From positions 361,038-419,839 of the forward strand of contig BFEA01000034.1 of the NCBI GenBank assembly GCA_003427395.1: 58,802 nt of DNA, in the 5' to 3' direction. Position numbers and translations under genes: made by a program. How positions within the stretch are numbered: the first letter of the stretch is position 1; each line of letters begins with the position of its first letter. Positions 21,775 to 32,510 of this stretch are shown here, in pieces. The notes beneath the pieces are model-generated. The model worked only from the letters and a program-made list of their open reading frames with translations, was not told the origin of the DNA and searched no databases. This stretch comes from Chara braunii. Lineage: Eukaryota > Streptophyta > Charophyceae > Charales > Characeae.

Positions 21775-23319
21775 TCAAAAATGAAGTACTCGATGGGGTT
21801 GCAATAGACTGGAGAAAAAAAGGCGGTCAATACCAACCCCTTCGAGTGCTTGAGTTTTCTTTTCTCATTTGAAGTGCAGCCAATCAAAATGAGTCTTCGC
21901 ATCCTCCCTAGCAAAGTTTGCCAGGGGTACCAGGACTAGCGAGGAGACTTGAAAAATGCTCCTCGATAGCCTGGTATAAAGCAACTGTTAACGGGGAGGC
22001 AAAAGGGAACTGGGTAGGAAATGCATGTGCTTATGTGATACATAGTTGGAAAGTACGGGTAATGGGGGGGTGCATTCGTTTTTGCGGCCAGTTATTTCCC
22101 GTATTCCGTATCTTGTGACTAATTTATTTTTGTACATCTCTAGGGTTCTGCAATGTTGTTTATTTCCGTGATTCCGCATTTCTTTTGCGGTTCTAATTAA
22201 TTAATTTACAGGGTTTTGCATTTCCATTTTGTTGAACTTTTGGTTGGGGGGGGGGATTTTCCGAAATGGGCGGGTCTGATAGTAATTGGTTTCTTGGGGA
22301 CATATCCGGTAGGGCCCGCCGCTAGCGGACGTATACTAGGCTGGGGTCAAGTGCAAAAATATATCCCCGTATTTTCATAAATTCCATGTTTCATTCAGTT
22401 GAACTTTGTTGGGGGGAGGGGGGTTTTCAAAATGGGCTGAATTAGTAGCAATCACGCACGGGACCGTGCTGTACCATACTTTCTTGGGGGAATTACCAGG
22501 TAGGACCCGCCTCTGGCGGCTGTATACTAGTCTAGAGGTAGTAACGATTATATATTAAAAAAAAAGTTCGTTAGGCCCACAAAGGCATCGTTGCTCGAAA
22601 ATAAAGCAGGCACGATACAGTAGGACGGAGCCTGTGTCTCTTTTTGAATTTAGGAGGGAAAAGGAGAATACGTGGCAGTAGGAGAAGGAGAGAAAAAGTT
22701 GGGTGGAAATAACGGATTCTGGGCGGGGAAAGCAAGGAGTGTTTTTTGAATTTTGTCTGATTCTCAATTCGTAATTTCCTTTTTTCATAAATTGATGGTC
22801 GACTATTTTGTTATGTACTCATATAGCCATCTAATTTAGTCTTCAGATTACAACATCTGGTAAATTTTTCTGACCTACTTTCTGTCTCAAATTCTTAAAG
22901 AACAATTTTAGTTGGGTATTTGAATTCGTAAAATCTTAATACTTGCTGGCAAGAAATTCATAAGTATACTATGTTGTTGATTTTCAAAAAACCTATCGAA
23001 AGTCCTATTTGGACATCCTATTCGTAGATGCTAATAATAGTTCATATAGGTTTCCTAAATTTCGTCGTAGATAGATCTTCTAACTTGTTATGTTTCTATT
23101 TTCTAATTTGTCATGATTCGATCTTCTAATTTGTCAATGATTCGTGATGAATTCTACCTAATCTAATGATCTTGGTTACTTTGATGATTTTGTTTTAAAC
23201 TTTGAAACTTTGACGTGTTTTTCCATGTTCCAATTAGTGTTTTCTGATAAGGCTTCTCTCATTGGAGACTGTTAGCAAATCTTCCTAGGTGAACCTGTTG
23301 CTGTCATAATTGTGGATCT
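21775..23319. other. Unassigned AT-rich DNA with a diverged duplication
   Basis: No gene is supported. Two related blocks lie at about 22236-22355 and 22402-22540. Both contain ttggggg, ttttc.aaatggg, ttcttggggg and a closing gtatacta. A small inverted repeat GCACGG-GA-CCGTGC is at about 22456-22469. The 22.8-23.3 kb part is very AT-rich and may be the 5' part of the dimeric-repeat element that follows. Confidence 0.5.
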
Positions 23320-24625
23320 GCGGTTGTTCAATGCCAGAATGACGCTGGTCGGTGCTGGGGTGTTGCCCTGTAACCTGCGAAGCAGTGGGCGATGTGTTCG
23401 GATATGGCTATCCTCTAGAGGTTGTGATCGTTCTCGGTGGTTGTGGTAGAACGCTTTTAGGCTCTTGAGACTCCTTGCAATTTCCTTGAGGCAATTTTTG
23501 ATGTTGTTTTATTAATGGACCTGCAGTTGTTCGATGCCAGAACGACGCTGGCCGGTGCTGTGGGTTGACCCTGTAACTTTTTGACAGCAGGAGCTTGAGG
23601 CCTGGTAGAGAGATCTGGGAATGCCTAGGGGGGGCATTTCACGGGACAATCAAGGGTTCCTATCGAAGACGATGCTAGTCGGAGCCGGGGTGAGTTGCCT
23701 TGCCCTGTAACCTATAGCGGGGGTGAGAGGCTTGGTAGGGAATAAGACAGTGTCTGAGGACTTTGAGGGTGTTAGGACCCTGTAGCGCTTTAGAGTGTTT
23801 GAAGACAATTGCTGGGATTTTCGCTGGTGGATAGTCTCCCAAATTTACCTCAAATAGCATTGAATTTTGTTAAAAAAAGAGAGAATGTGTTAGGATTCTG
23901 GGGACTTCTAGCAACTCGCTTTAGGCTGTTTGATACTGATGCGTTCATGGATCTGCTGTTGTTCGATGCCAGAACGACGCTGGCCGGTGCTGGGGTGTTG
24001 CCCTGTAACCTGCTGATTGCGGGAGCGTGAGGCCTGGTAGAGAGATCTGGGGATGCTTTGGGGTGGGCATTCCAAGGGACAACCAAGGGTAGCTGTTGGG
24101 ACGACGCTGGCCGGAGCTGGGTGGGGGTGTGAGGCCTGGGAGAGCTCGACAGGGAATAAGACAGTTTTGGACAGTTTTAGAGATCCAGGGGTTCTGAGCA
24201 TTCGAAAAGAGGTGACTAGTCATTCATAGTTTCTTAACCTCTCCTTTAATTCTCTTGAATTTCTTCAATAGTTGGTCGTCAATGGTGGTCTTATAAATGA
24301 ATTGTGATTCTTGGGACTCCTAGCAACTCATTTTAGGAGGCTCCATTGCTGTTATACTCAGTGATCTGCGGCTGTCCGATGCCAGAACGACGCTGGCCGG
24401 TACTGGGGTGTTGCCCTGTAACCTGCTGATGCAGGAGTGTGAGGCCTGGTAGAGAGATCTGGGAATGTTTTGGGGTGGGCATTCCAGGGGACAACTAAGG
24501 GTTGCTGCTGGGATGACGCTGGTCGGAGCTGGGGCGAGTCGTGTTGCCCTGTAACCCAACAGGGTGGGGGTATGAGGCCTGGAAGAGCCCGGCAGGGGTA
24601 AGACACTGTTGGAAGAGTTTTAGAA
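23320..24625 (+). repeat. Dimeric repeat family, 3-4 tandem copies
   Basis: Units begin near 23322, 23519, 23949 and 24361 with a phrase like ctgcggttgttcgatgcc. Each continues with agaacgacgctggccggtgc, ttgccctgtaacctgctga and gaggcctggtagagagatct. The second half of each unit repeats the theme (ggacgacgctggtcggagct, ttgccctgtaaccta, gtgaggcctgg). The family recurs at 47455-47700 (+), 53745-54010 (-) and 54415-54680 (-). No protein is evident. Confidence 0.85.
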
Positions 24626-24917
24626 GGGATTGCTAGGGATTCTGAGGGTTTTGAGCATTTGTAGGACCTTTGTGGTGGCGATCTTTTCTAAAAACGTCAG
24701 AATTTGTGCAGTTTAGAAGGAAACTTCTCATATTTTTTCTCCTCATATTCTTTCAGATTTTTTCAGACCTTTTCTGAATTTTAGCCTATCTCGTGGGGTT
24801 CTTCATCGAATAGGCTAGTAATTGATCATGATCCTATTTTCAGACAAAACAGGGTAAGAGTCCCGGTATCTCAAAGTTTTTCTGTATATGTTCTCAAACA
24901 TGTTTCATGTTTCAAAT

Positions 24918-24991
24918 GGGACGCTGGGCCCGGTTCCCAGCACGTGCGGTTCCCCACGAATAGATTGGAGCATTGTTCCCAAAAAAAATTA
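24918..24991 (+). mobile_element. Hairpin tail module, short type, with A-run
   Basis: GGGAC then GCTGGG-CCCGGTT-CCCAGC, then a spacer with CCCCACGAATAGATTGGAGC, and an A-rich tail. It directly follows the dimeric-repeat array in the same orientation, as its counterpart at 53468-53555 does for the minus-strand array. Confidence 0.8.
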
Positions 24992-25639
24992 AAAAGTGAA
25001 AAAAAAATTGAATAGTTACAATAGTATGAATACCAGGGTATTTTCGGACCTGGACACGCACTTGAACTACCTGGGACTTGCACGACGCCCGCAAATGAGA
25101 GATTGGGCAGCTGCATAGGACAGTACTTGGATCCTATGCAGAAATGATTTGGCCAATCAGGGAGTAGCAACAGTATTAAATGAGGGCAAGGCCACATCGG
25201 CCCTCATACGCTCGTGGGGTGGCAGAGTACAGGTGGGCCGCAAGGTCCTGGGATAGTGGATAGCCTCCTGATGAGACCGGAGCGCACCTGGTTGAAAAGT
25301 AGAGGAACTCGTGTGCATTTTCGAGCATGATTACACGCTGGGAACTTTTTTGCAATATCAGTATTTGCGTGTGAAGAGCAATCGGCCATTGCTTGTCTTC
25401 TTTCTTCTTCTTCTTTTTTCCGCCTCCCATTCTTCGCAAATAAAAAGAAAAAGAACAAAAACAAAACAACTTCAAAATATAAATCCATCGTGGTTTTGCT
25501 GCCATCCGATTGTCCTGCAACAACGGTAGAGCGATTTCCCGCAGTTGTCTCACAGGTGGTGTTTTGTGCGGACATTTTACACTACTCGAGTGCTGGTGGA
25601 ATTGTGCCCTCGGGCCACTCTGGTAGCCTAGGTAGAAAN

Positions 25640-25681
<42 letters not shown>

Positions 25682-26559
25682 AGACCGGGATTGTATCTCT
25701 AGAGGGTGATAAGAACAGCCCTTTAATGCCCAAATTTTGGCCCGTTTGGGTCAGCCTGAAAAGGTGTGGCTTGGGACTGCATACAACCACACCGCCACCT
25801 CCTCCTTGCCGCTTTTGCGTATTGTGGGTCTCCTCACCAGCAATCACCTCCTCCTTTCTCGCTCTGTTTTTTCGTTTCGTATTTTGCTCCCTTCCTTTCC
25901 TTGTTTCTTTATCTCTTTTTCATTTCCCCAAGTTTTTTGACAAAAGAGTGCTTTGAGATGACCTCAACAGGTTGGCTACCCTTGACACGATGTTTTTTTT
26001 TTTTTTTTAATGAAAAAATAAAAACAGGTTGGCTTCTTCTTCTTCTTCTTTTTTTTTTGCCAGGTTGGCTTTTGAAGGGTAGGCCTGTGCCAACAGATGC
26101 TCATGACAGAAAGACGAAAAGTTGAGAGCACGCTTTGGGTTTGTATTACCTTGCACTATGACCATGCCATTGGACCTCATTGACCCTCTTAAGAGTCCAG
26201 ACAGCCAAAGGGCATGTAGTGTTGATTATCCCTTGACTTCATCTCTCCCGCTCTGTGATGTGCTTGGACATCCATCCATGTTCTTTCTTGTTTTTTCTTG
26301 TTTTTTTTTTAATGCAGGAATTCTTCGCCTGTGGAATGTCTCTCAAAGTACTCCAAGCAAGGTAATCAATTTCCAAGTTCCAAACTGATTAGAAAAATGG
26401 GGCAGTTAGGGTTGATAGACCCGCAAATGCAAATTAAGGCGCTCCAAACAAAATGGATAAACTTATCTGCAAGACTGCAACCACAAAAAACTTCCGTGTG
26501 TACGATTAGCCTTGGAAAGAACGAGGGGATAGCAAAATAGTAAAATACAGAACACCCGA
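24992..26559. other. Unassigned DNA with poly-T and T/C-rich tracts
   Basis: I support no gene here. A 38-base T run (25640-25677) is preceded by an N. T-rich stretches are at 25995-26008 and 26040-26058. The segment 25246-25320 has tRNA-like wording (GGATAGCCTCCTGATGAGAC) but no clear B box. Confidence 0.4.
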
Positions 26560-26945
26560 TAACATGAAAGTTTGGTTTTGGCTGATGAGCAAGTCATGGG
26601 CAAAAAGGGGTGGACAGCCCGGAACATCCAGAGCAGACGAAGAAGAAGAAAACCAGGTAGACAATTGGAGACAGTTGGTGCGAATATGGAAGGGGACGTC
26701 TTCCCAGCAAAGGTGTACAAACCCACGGCGCGAGAGGAAGTACTATGGGCAACCGCTATTCTGCAGTCAATGGCTGAAAGATGACCCAGGGAAACCAAGG
26801 ACGCTAACAGCAAAAGACGCCCGTTGGGGGAACTGGGTAGAGCATGGAGTCTGGCAGGTGAAGCACCTATGGTCGGAAACCCAAAGAAGTCGGCTTTTCC
26901 AAAGGTCAAAGTACTGGGGAAGTTTTTTTGCGGATAGTTGTTAGT
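26560..26945 (+). pseudogene. LINE ORF2 fragment (connection region)
   Basis: One frame reads QPLFCSQWLKDDPGK, then ARWGNWVEHGVWQVKHLW. This lines up with QPLFGNRLITDSEGR...APWKGWVKHGIRRVGDLW in the complete LINE at about 5.35-5.5 kb. Both flanks are unrelated and there is no RT catalytic core, so it is an orphan piece. Confidence 0.75.
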
Positions 26946-27024
26946 CCAGCAGAGTACTGCTTTCAAGTCATTAAGTCTTGTTCTATAGGGAAACTACTTT
27001 CTGGGTACATCATAAGCGAAACTG

Positions 27025-27163
27025 GCTAAGGCTGCCAGGGTAACTCCGGGTAGAATTGTAAGGTCCCAGGCCTCGATTTCCACCCGGAGTTACCCTGGCA
27101 GCCTTAGCAGGTGTGGCTCCCCACCAATAGATTGGAGCAACTGGTTGAAAAAAACGAAAAAAA
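27025..27163 (+). mobile_element. Tail-module copy headed by an 84-base perfect foldback
   Basis: Arms 27025-27051 and 27082-27108 are perfect 27-base inverted complements (ends GCTAAGGCTGCC / GGCAGCCTTAGC) with a 30-base loop. Immediately after comes AGGTGTGGCTCCCCACCAAT and AGATTGGAGCAA, the normal spacer of the tail module, then an A-rich tail. The usual 19-base hairpin 1 has been replaced by, or grown into, this much larger hairpin. Unusual and not seen in other copies. Confidence 0.8.
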
Positions 27164-27315
27164 GGCCTAGTTCAATTGGTACACCCCTGAACTGTTGGAG
27201 TACAGACCTGAATTCAAACTCCACTGGAAGCAGACGAGGAAAACACTACAATACTGCAATTGACTATGGTCAGTCGGCTCGATGATGATATCCCAAGACT
27301 GTCACCCTTTTTTTG
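27164..27315 (+). mobile_element. tRNA-like SINE, T-tailed
   Basis: The head has an A-box-like TAGTTCAATTGG (27168-27179) and a B-box-like GAATTCAAACTCC (27210-27222). The body ends with cggctcgatgatgatatccc and a CACCC(T)n tail. The same 3' phrase recurs at 27725-27776, 29365-29410 and 35678-35734, which defines a family. The head is degenerate, so the tRNA origin is likely but the species is not identifiable. Confidence 0.6.
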
Positions 27316-27367
27316 AAACAGACGAAAAAAAGAAAGGAGAAGAGGAAGGGGAAACAAACAGCAAAAC

Positions 27368-27776
27368 GAGGCATATCTCAGCTGGTACGCTCATCACCTG
27401 TTGAAATACAAATGTCAGCTTGATTCCAGATGGAACTAGAAGTTACTGATCACGCGCACGCACGGCCTTGAACCAGCACCCTCAGCCACAGGAACAAAGT
27501 CTCATAACTACTACAACCCTTCAAGGTGTTATAAAAATTGCATTGGCCCCCAGGGCCGTAGCGTTCTTGAACTCGCACCACACACACAACACCACACTAC
27601 GGACACTGCAATCAACACACACTCCACTCAGACAGCAAGCGACCCACCACTACTACTTAACCCGGTCACTCCGAGGCGGGGCAACTTCCTGCGGGTTCCA
27701 CAGAACTAGTAGAATGAATTTCTGAATTACCTGGGAACGGTCAGTTCCGCGATGATATCTCAAGGCCGCCACCCTT
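27368..27776 (+). mobile_element. Second tRNA-like SINE copy, with extra internal DNA
   Basis: Head: TATCTCAGCTGG (27373-27384) and GCTTGATTCCAGA (27418-27430). Tail: gaattacctgggaacggtcagttc...gatgatatctcaagg, ending at CACCC. The middle (about 27440-27720) is unrelated to the other copies, so head and tail may belong to different insertions. Confidence 0.45.
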
Positions 27777-27778
27777 AA

Positions 27779-27972
27779 ACCACTAGTACCTTTGACGGTT
27801 GGGAAAATAGGGAAAACTGGCAGTTTTCCCAAACTCCTAAGTTGGGGGCTGGGCCCGACGACGGCCGCCGTTGATGAATCTCATCGGCGGCCGTCGTTTC
27901 ATTTCAGTCTCCTAAAAGAGCGGAGGCCCACCCCAGGCTCCCTAATTCCCCAACCGTCAAAGGTACTAGTGG
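27779..27972. mobile_element. TIR/TTAA MITE with nested palindromes
   Basis: The left end CCACTAGTACCTTTGACGG is the exact inverse of the right end, and complementarity continues for at least 23 bases. TTAA precedes the left end; the right flank is altered. Inside is a perfect palindrome GGGAAAACTG/CAGTTTTCCC (27810-27830) and a second inverted repeat with 13-base arms at 27858-27870 and 27885-27897 (CGACGGCCGCCG and its complement). At ~194 bp with no ORF it is non-autonomous. It sits in the tail of a SINE copy. Confidence 0.85.
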
Positions 27973-29166
27973 GGGAAAGAAACCAAAAAAGGGCCATAGT
28001 CAGGAAAGGTCATATCTGCAGGGAAAGTTGGAGAGAGAGGAGGTGCAGCTCCTTGCGAATTACTATCGGTACTAGTGCTACGGCTGACCCCTGGCCAGTG
28101 TTGCCCACCTAGTCCCTCTATGGCGCTGATGCAGATGGACTCTCTCAGTATGCAGGAAAGGATATAACTGCTGCTGGGGTTGCAAAGGCTACCCTGACTG
28201 TGGGGATGGGCACAGAAAGGCGCAGCACCCCCTCACGGGCCTATCATGGGACTGTGATTGCCGAGTGGACAGTCGGACACAGCATGACATAGCTACTCAC
28301 TGTGATACACTGGGTTAGGGGGACAATAGACTCCAATGATACAGTGTTACGGGATTATTGGGAGGGTGGGCACCGGGGGGCCGCTGGGGCTGCAGCCTCA
28401 TACCCCCACATTTCTGAATAAAGAACACAAAAGACATGTCAGTCACTAACAGCGGTAGGCTGGGTAGGTGGGTTCAGATGGTTTTGGGGATGGTGGGGAT
28501 AGGTGGAGATAGGAGGTGACTAAGGCAGACCCACATAATCATGCTAACACCTTGCTGCAGACTGACACAGCACCGCACAAGAATGAAGTCAAGTCATGGC
28601 AGGCAAGAGGACGAATGATGGTCAACAGGGTTTAAGGGTTTATGGTCTTATGGATGTAAGGGGTTAAAGGGTTAAAGAGTCCTACCATGACACTTGGGCT
28701 CATTGGCCGCATAATTACGCTAGAGAGAACCAGCCTACTGACAAATTGACTGACATATATGCATCTTCCTTAGGAAACACAGTTAGGAACACCTTTAGGT
28801 TCACAGTTGTGAACACGTTTGGCCACATCTTATATAGCACAACACAGTTAGGAACACAGTTAGGTTACAGTTCGGAACACCTTTAACCACATCTTATATA
28901 GCACACCATGATATGAGGCAAGAAACACACGCAGGAGTAACCTCAACAGACGAAGACACGACAGCATATGGCAACGACAAGATAGATAGATAGATAGTAC
29001 ATAAACAGCAAGTGTCTCTCAACAGCTCAGGATAACAACATCATAAGTGATAGCTCACTGAATACTCCATTACCAAACATCGGATAAAGCGCCGGGACAT
29101 TCACTTCCCAGTCCCTCATGCATAACCATGCTTACACTACCTTTGTTTCTCACACTGTATTATACA
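27973..29166. other. Unassigned DNA with a short tandem repeat
   Basis: No gene is supported. At about 28780-28905 two ~62-bp units share ggaacacctt and ccacatcttatatagcac. A (GATA)4 run is at 28981-28996. Confidence 0.4.
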
Positions 29167-29307
29167 GGGACGCTGGACCCGATTTCCAGCAGGTGCTGCT
29201 CCCCACCAATAGATGGGGCCTCCCCGACGATGCTAGTGGTGTCTGCTCTTATCAGCACCCCTAGCAGATGATCGGGTTGTTTTGGGGAAAAAAAAAAAAA
29301 AAAAAAA
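29167..29307 (+). mobile_element. Hairpin tail module, long type (HP1 + HP2 + poly(A))
   Basis: The best full copy. HP1 is GCTGGA-CCCGATT-TCCAGC. The spacer is AGGTGCTGCTCCCCACCAAT. HP2 has stem GCTAGTGGTG/CACCCCTAGC (9 of 10 pairs) around a 14-base loop containing TGCTCTTATCA. Then GATCGGGTTGTTTTGGGG and 20 As (29288-29307). It stands alone here, so it behaves as a SINE-like retroposon of about 120 bp plus tail. Confidence 0.82.
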
Positions 29308-29364
29308 GGTTACCCTGGCTGAGAAGCCATGTCCTGGCGGATTTGACAGAAGATCCAATTAAGT

Positions 29365-29410
29365 GGGCCGGTTAGTTCATTGATAATATCTCAAGGCCCT
29401 TCTTCTTTAA
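29365..29410 (+). mobile_element. tRNA-like SINE 3' end (fragment)
   Basis: ccggttagttcattgataat and atctcaaggccc match the 3' domain of the copies at 27266-27315 and 35678-35734. No head was found. Confidence 0.5.
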
Positions 29411-29529
29411 GTCATCAAGCATCGACAGAGGCAATTTTTCATTAGGCATGTGATAATAGCCTGACCCTGATCTACAGCCAGCCTGTTCTGATCGCTCCAT
29501 TCCATTCGTGGGGAACAGCAGCAAATTAA

Positions 29530-30098
29530 GATGACCTGAGTGTGGCGATGGTGGGACAGGATATGGCGGCAGACGGTCCCCAGTTCCGGCTGGCCATGGG
29601 ACTGGAGGGCGCTGCTAACGGGCCACTGGCCACAGTGCCCGGACGGCCCACTTCCGGGTGGGCAGACAAACTGTTCTTTGGGTGATGTGGTGGAGAAGAT
29701 GCATCCTGGAAATCGAGGGGGCACGGGTGGAGGAGGGGACGGTAACCGAGGTGGTTAGGCAACTGGTACACGCAGAGATAACTAACCAGTGGCAGACAGC
29801 CAGACAGCGAATGAGCTTTGTGCATATCATGACAGACATTGCTAAAATTATCACACGCTTCTGCGAAGAATGGTTGGGGAGAAGAAGGGGGGGATGGATG
29901 GCAGATGTATCATGGTCAGGGGATAACCCCCATGGAGAGGGAGGGGAGGCAGGGGGAGAGGTGCCCAGAGACTATAAGCTGTCCTTCTGGGACTGGGCTG
30001 CGATAGATCCTGGCATCCCCCTGAGACCGGCGACAGACTTCTCGGACCCTTTCGCCCCCCACCCGTTATCACTTGTGGAAGTGCCTCCTAGTAGTTAA
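29530..30098 (+). pseudogene. 5'-truncated LINE ORF2, C-terminal end
   Basis: Two overlapping frames read WRWWDRIWRQTVP...WPWDWRAL, then (after a frameshift near 29660) VLWVMWWRRCILEIEG...ITRFCEEWLGRR and DYKLSFWDWAAIDPG...FSDPFAPHPLSLVEV. These align with WDRI...WPWDWRAI, VLWTIWWKRCILEREG, DYRLVFHDWTNVDPG and DFADPFPPHPLSLAEI at the end of the complete LINE (about 3.98-4.6 kb). The stop is at 30096-30098. Only the region after the zinc-binding domain remains. Confidence 0.88.
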
Positions 30099-30273
30099 AA
30101 AATCCGTCTTAAAGGGGCGCTGAGATGACCGCCCTTCAACACGATCACACCAGGATAGCATGAGGTTGGCAGGGGCGAGGGGACGGAAGGAGACCCCACT
30201 GGTGCCCCCCGATGGCTCTCCTTCCGATACCCGGCCAGGCCACGGGGCAGGAAGGGGAGGAAAGGGCTGATAT

Positions 30274-30423
30274 GGGATGCTGGACCCGGTTTCCAGCACA
30301 GTGGTTATGTCCTGATGATTTCATGTTCAAAGATGTACATTTCATAACGGACGCTGCGTCCGGTTCCCAGCACGTGCTGCTCCCCACGAATAGATTGGTG
30401 CATTTTTCCAAAAGAAAAAAAAG
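30274..30423 (+). other. 3' UTR of the LINE fragment: two tail modules and A-rich end
   Basis: A partial module at 30274-30302 (GCTGGA-CCCGGTT-TCCAGC) and a short-type module at 30349-30423 (GCTGCG-TCCGGTT-CCCAGC, one mismatched pair; then CCCCACGAATAGATTGG and an A-rich tail). They lie downstream of the LINE stop in the same orientation, as in the complete LINE. Confidence 0.72.
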
Positions 30424-31656
30424 AATGAGTTTCACTTGTCATGGCGCCATCACCTCCTCCCCAACACCCTTGATCACAACACCATCAAGGAAACCGAATC
30501 CTTCTACTCATACGCCACTCAGATTGAGGGGAGCAGCACATGCTGGGAATAGGCCAGCATGCCTTTTTACATAATGTCACCAAGTATCAACTACCCTTCT
30601 AGCGCAGGTGAGAGGCATCGATCACTGGGCAAGGTCAGCTCGGAGGTGATGCATGTTATAGCTAAGTAGAGCCAGCCTACAAACGGCTTGAGTGTGCAAA
30701 GTAGCAATATGGGTGTGAGAACTGGACCCCTTCCAGAGTAAAGGCTCCTTCCTGTATATCAAGAAGTGGGTAGGGTTGCCGGCCTACTTGGGGGGGTAAG
30801 TACCCAGTGGGACCCTATCCCTGCTGGGGAACACTATGATCAGCCCTATGACCGGTACAGACCTGAGTGCAAGCAAACCACACTAGCACGAGCGCTAACC
30901 TGTCTAAGTCTTGAGGGGAAGTGTTGACTCCGCACAGCCACGTCATCCTGTTTGCGACGTTAAAAGTTCATGAGGACTGTACGACCTGTCCTTAAGCTGA
31001 TTGTTGACTGGATACAGGTGTCTTCATAACCCAGTAGTGAGAATGACCTGGGCAAAGTCCACGAATTAGTAGTTGAAGTCAACATTTTGAGGTCTGGTTT
31101 CTGGTAGGTCTAACTGGTGAGGTAATGGAGGGAAGGGTAGAATTTAATGGCCACTTGTGCTACCGACAGTCAAGGACGACTACCCTATGTATGCATGCAT
31201 TGCTTTTTCTATCCTTCTCTACCCCCTCCTTCACTTCTTCTTCCCTAAATGATTCTGCCGCATGAGCCCGTCCCACATAAGGAGCACAGTGGATGGGAGG
31301 CCCCTTCATGGGAGATGAAGAGAAAAAGAAAAGAAGGAAGGAGAAGGAGGAGGAGAAGAAAGAAAGAGGAGGAGGAAAGGGAGAGAAGAAAAATGACAAG
31401 GAGGGAGAACTGGTAAAGGTTAACGAAGAACAGGTAGGGAAAGAGACAAGGGAACGGTGGCAGTGCAACAAGGAGGCAGCGGGGAGCAGGAACAGAAACC
31501 GCTACCTGGAGAAGAGAAGAAGATAACAGAGGAAGAAATTTGAGCAGACAAGAAGACATTTGGGCATGCATAATGATAGAATCCTACTGTAGAAAGCGAC
31601 CAAAATCTTCTTCTTTTTCTCTTAAAAATTAAATAAAAACTTAAACAGGTCCTTAT
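30424..31656. other. Unassigned DNA with a GA-rich tract
   Basis: No gene is supported. A purine-rich (GA/GGA) tract at about 31316-31420 produces long but low-complexity open frames. No repeat family was recognised. Confidence 0.4.
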
Positions 31657-31760
31657 GGTCCTGGCTGCATATCCATTCCAGGGAGCGTCAGTCCGGTTCT
31701 TTTCCACCGCCAAGTCAAGAGTTGGATTACATGGTGAACACTCTCACGCTTCCTTCCGTC
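31657..31760 (-). pseudogene. Small LINE fragment (connection region)
   Basis: The minus strand encodes DAPWNGYAARTIRTC, matching DAPWKGWVKHGIRRVGDL of the complete LINE. The plus strand shares ccattccagggagcgtc with its position near 5410. Boundaries are approximate. Confidence 0.55.
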
Positions 31761-32099
31761 TGGCCGAAGGAAACCTGACCAGCATTGATTGCTCCTGTTC
31801 CGCAGGATTGACTGTCAGCTTGTCCTACCCCTTTTCCTCTCAGAATCCATCGTGGTTCTGTCGAATATAACGTGTGACACAAGAAAAGAGGAGAGTTGTC
31901 TGTCGTTCTGAGACTACGGTCTCAATTTGCCCTTCAAGGGTTTGTATTCCTTGCAGTCTCTGTACTGTGCCATTTCTTCCAAAACAGCTTGTTGTCTGAC
32001 GCTGTTGCAATCTTCCCCTGCAGTAAACAGTCTCTCAGAAAAACGTGTCTCTTGCAAGCGAGCCTCTCTGGTCTGATTTTCATGACTGACGTCACCTCC

Positions 32100-32463
32100 C
32101 TCCATCTGCATCGAATCTCAGTCTCAACCATCCTCAGCAGTAGGGTCCACATTTCTTCCCTCGCCACCTCTGTTCCCTCGATTGTCTTGGCGCATCTGGA
32201 AAAGCGCTCCTTTTCCAGATGGTCCACAAGGCGAGCTTCCTGAGCAGGTGGAACCAGACTTCTTTGCCGCCTCTGAGGTCGTTTGGGGTGTTGGATAGGA
32301 GTAGGATGCTCTGGGGGTTGGTGGCGGGGGGCGGTGATGAGAAGAGGACGGACCATAGTTCTCGGACCTTGTTCCATATCCAGGCTGCTTCAGTGCAGTA
32401 CAGGAGGCAGTGGAATATGTCTTCTGGTATGTTATCGTCAAAATCAAAGTTTCGGAGAGACAT
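32100..32463 (-). pseudogene. LINE fragment, zinc-binding domain region
   Basis: The minus strand reads IPEDIFHCLLYCTEAAWIWNKV, which corresponds to the zf-RVT signature (EHIFLQCPASVLLW in the complete LINE). RKLALWTIWKRS then corresponds to LWTIWWKRC. The fragment lies on the wrong side of the 31657 piece to be the same copy in normal order. Confidence 0.65.
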
Positions 32464-32510
32464 CCTTTATGCCTTGGGAAATCTGGTCCCAACAGAGAGA
32501 GAACCACCGG

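Noticed and set aside
25255-25320. Hammerhead-ribozyme-like core (CTGATGAG, a possible stem II, GAAA)
   Set aside because: I could not find the pairing strands for stems I and III or a cleavage triplet in the right place. More likely a decayed tRNA-like SINE head.
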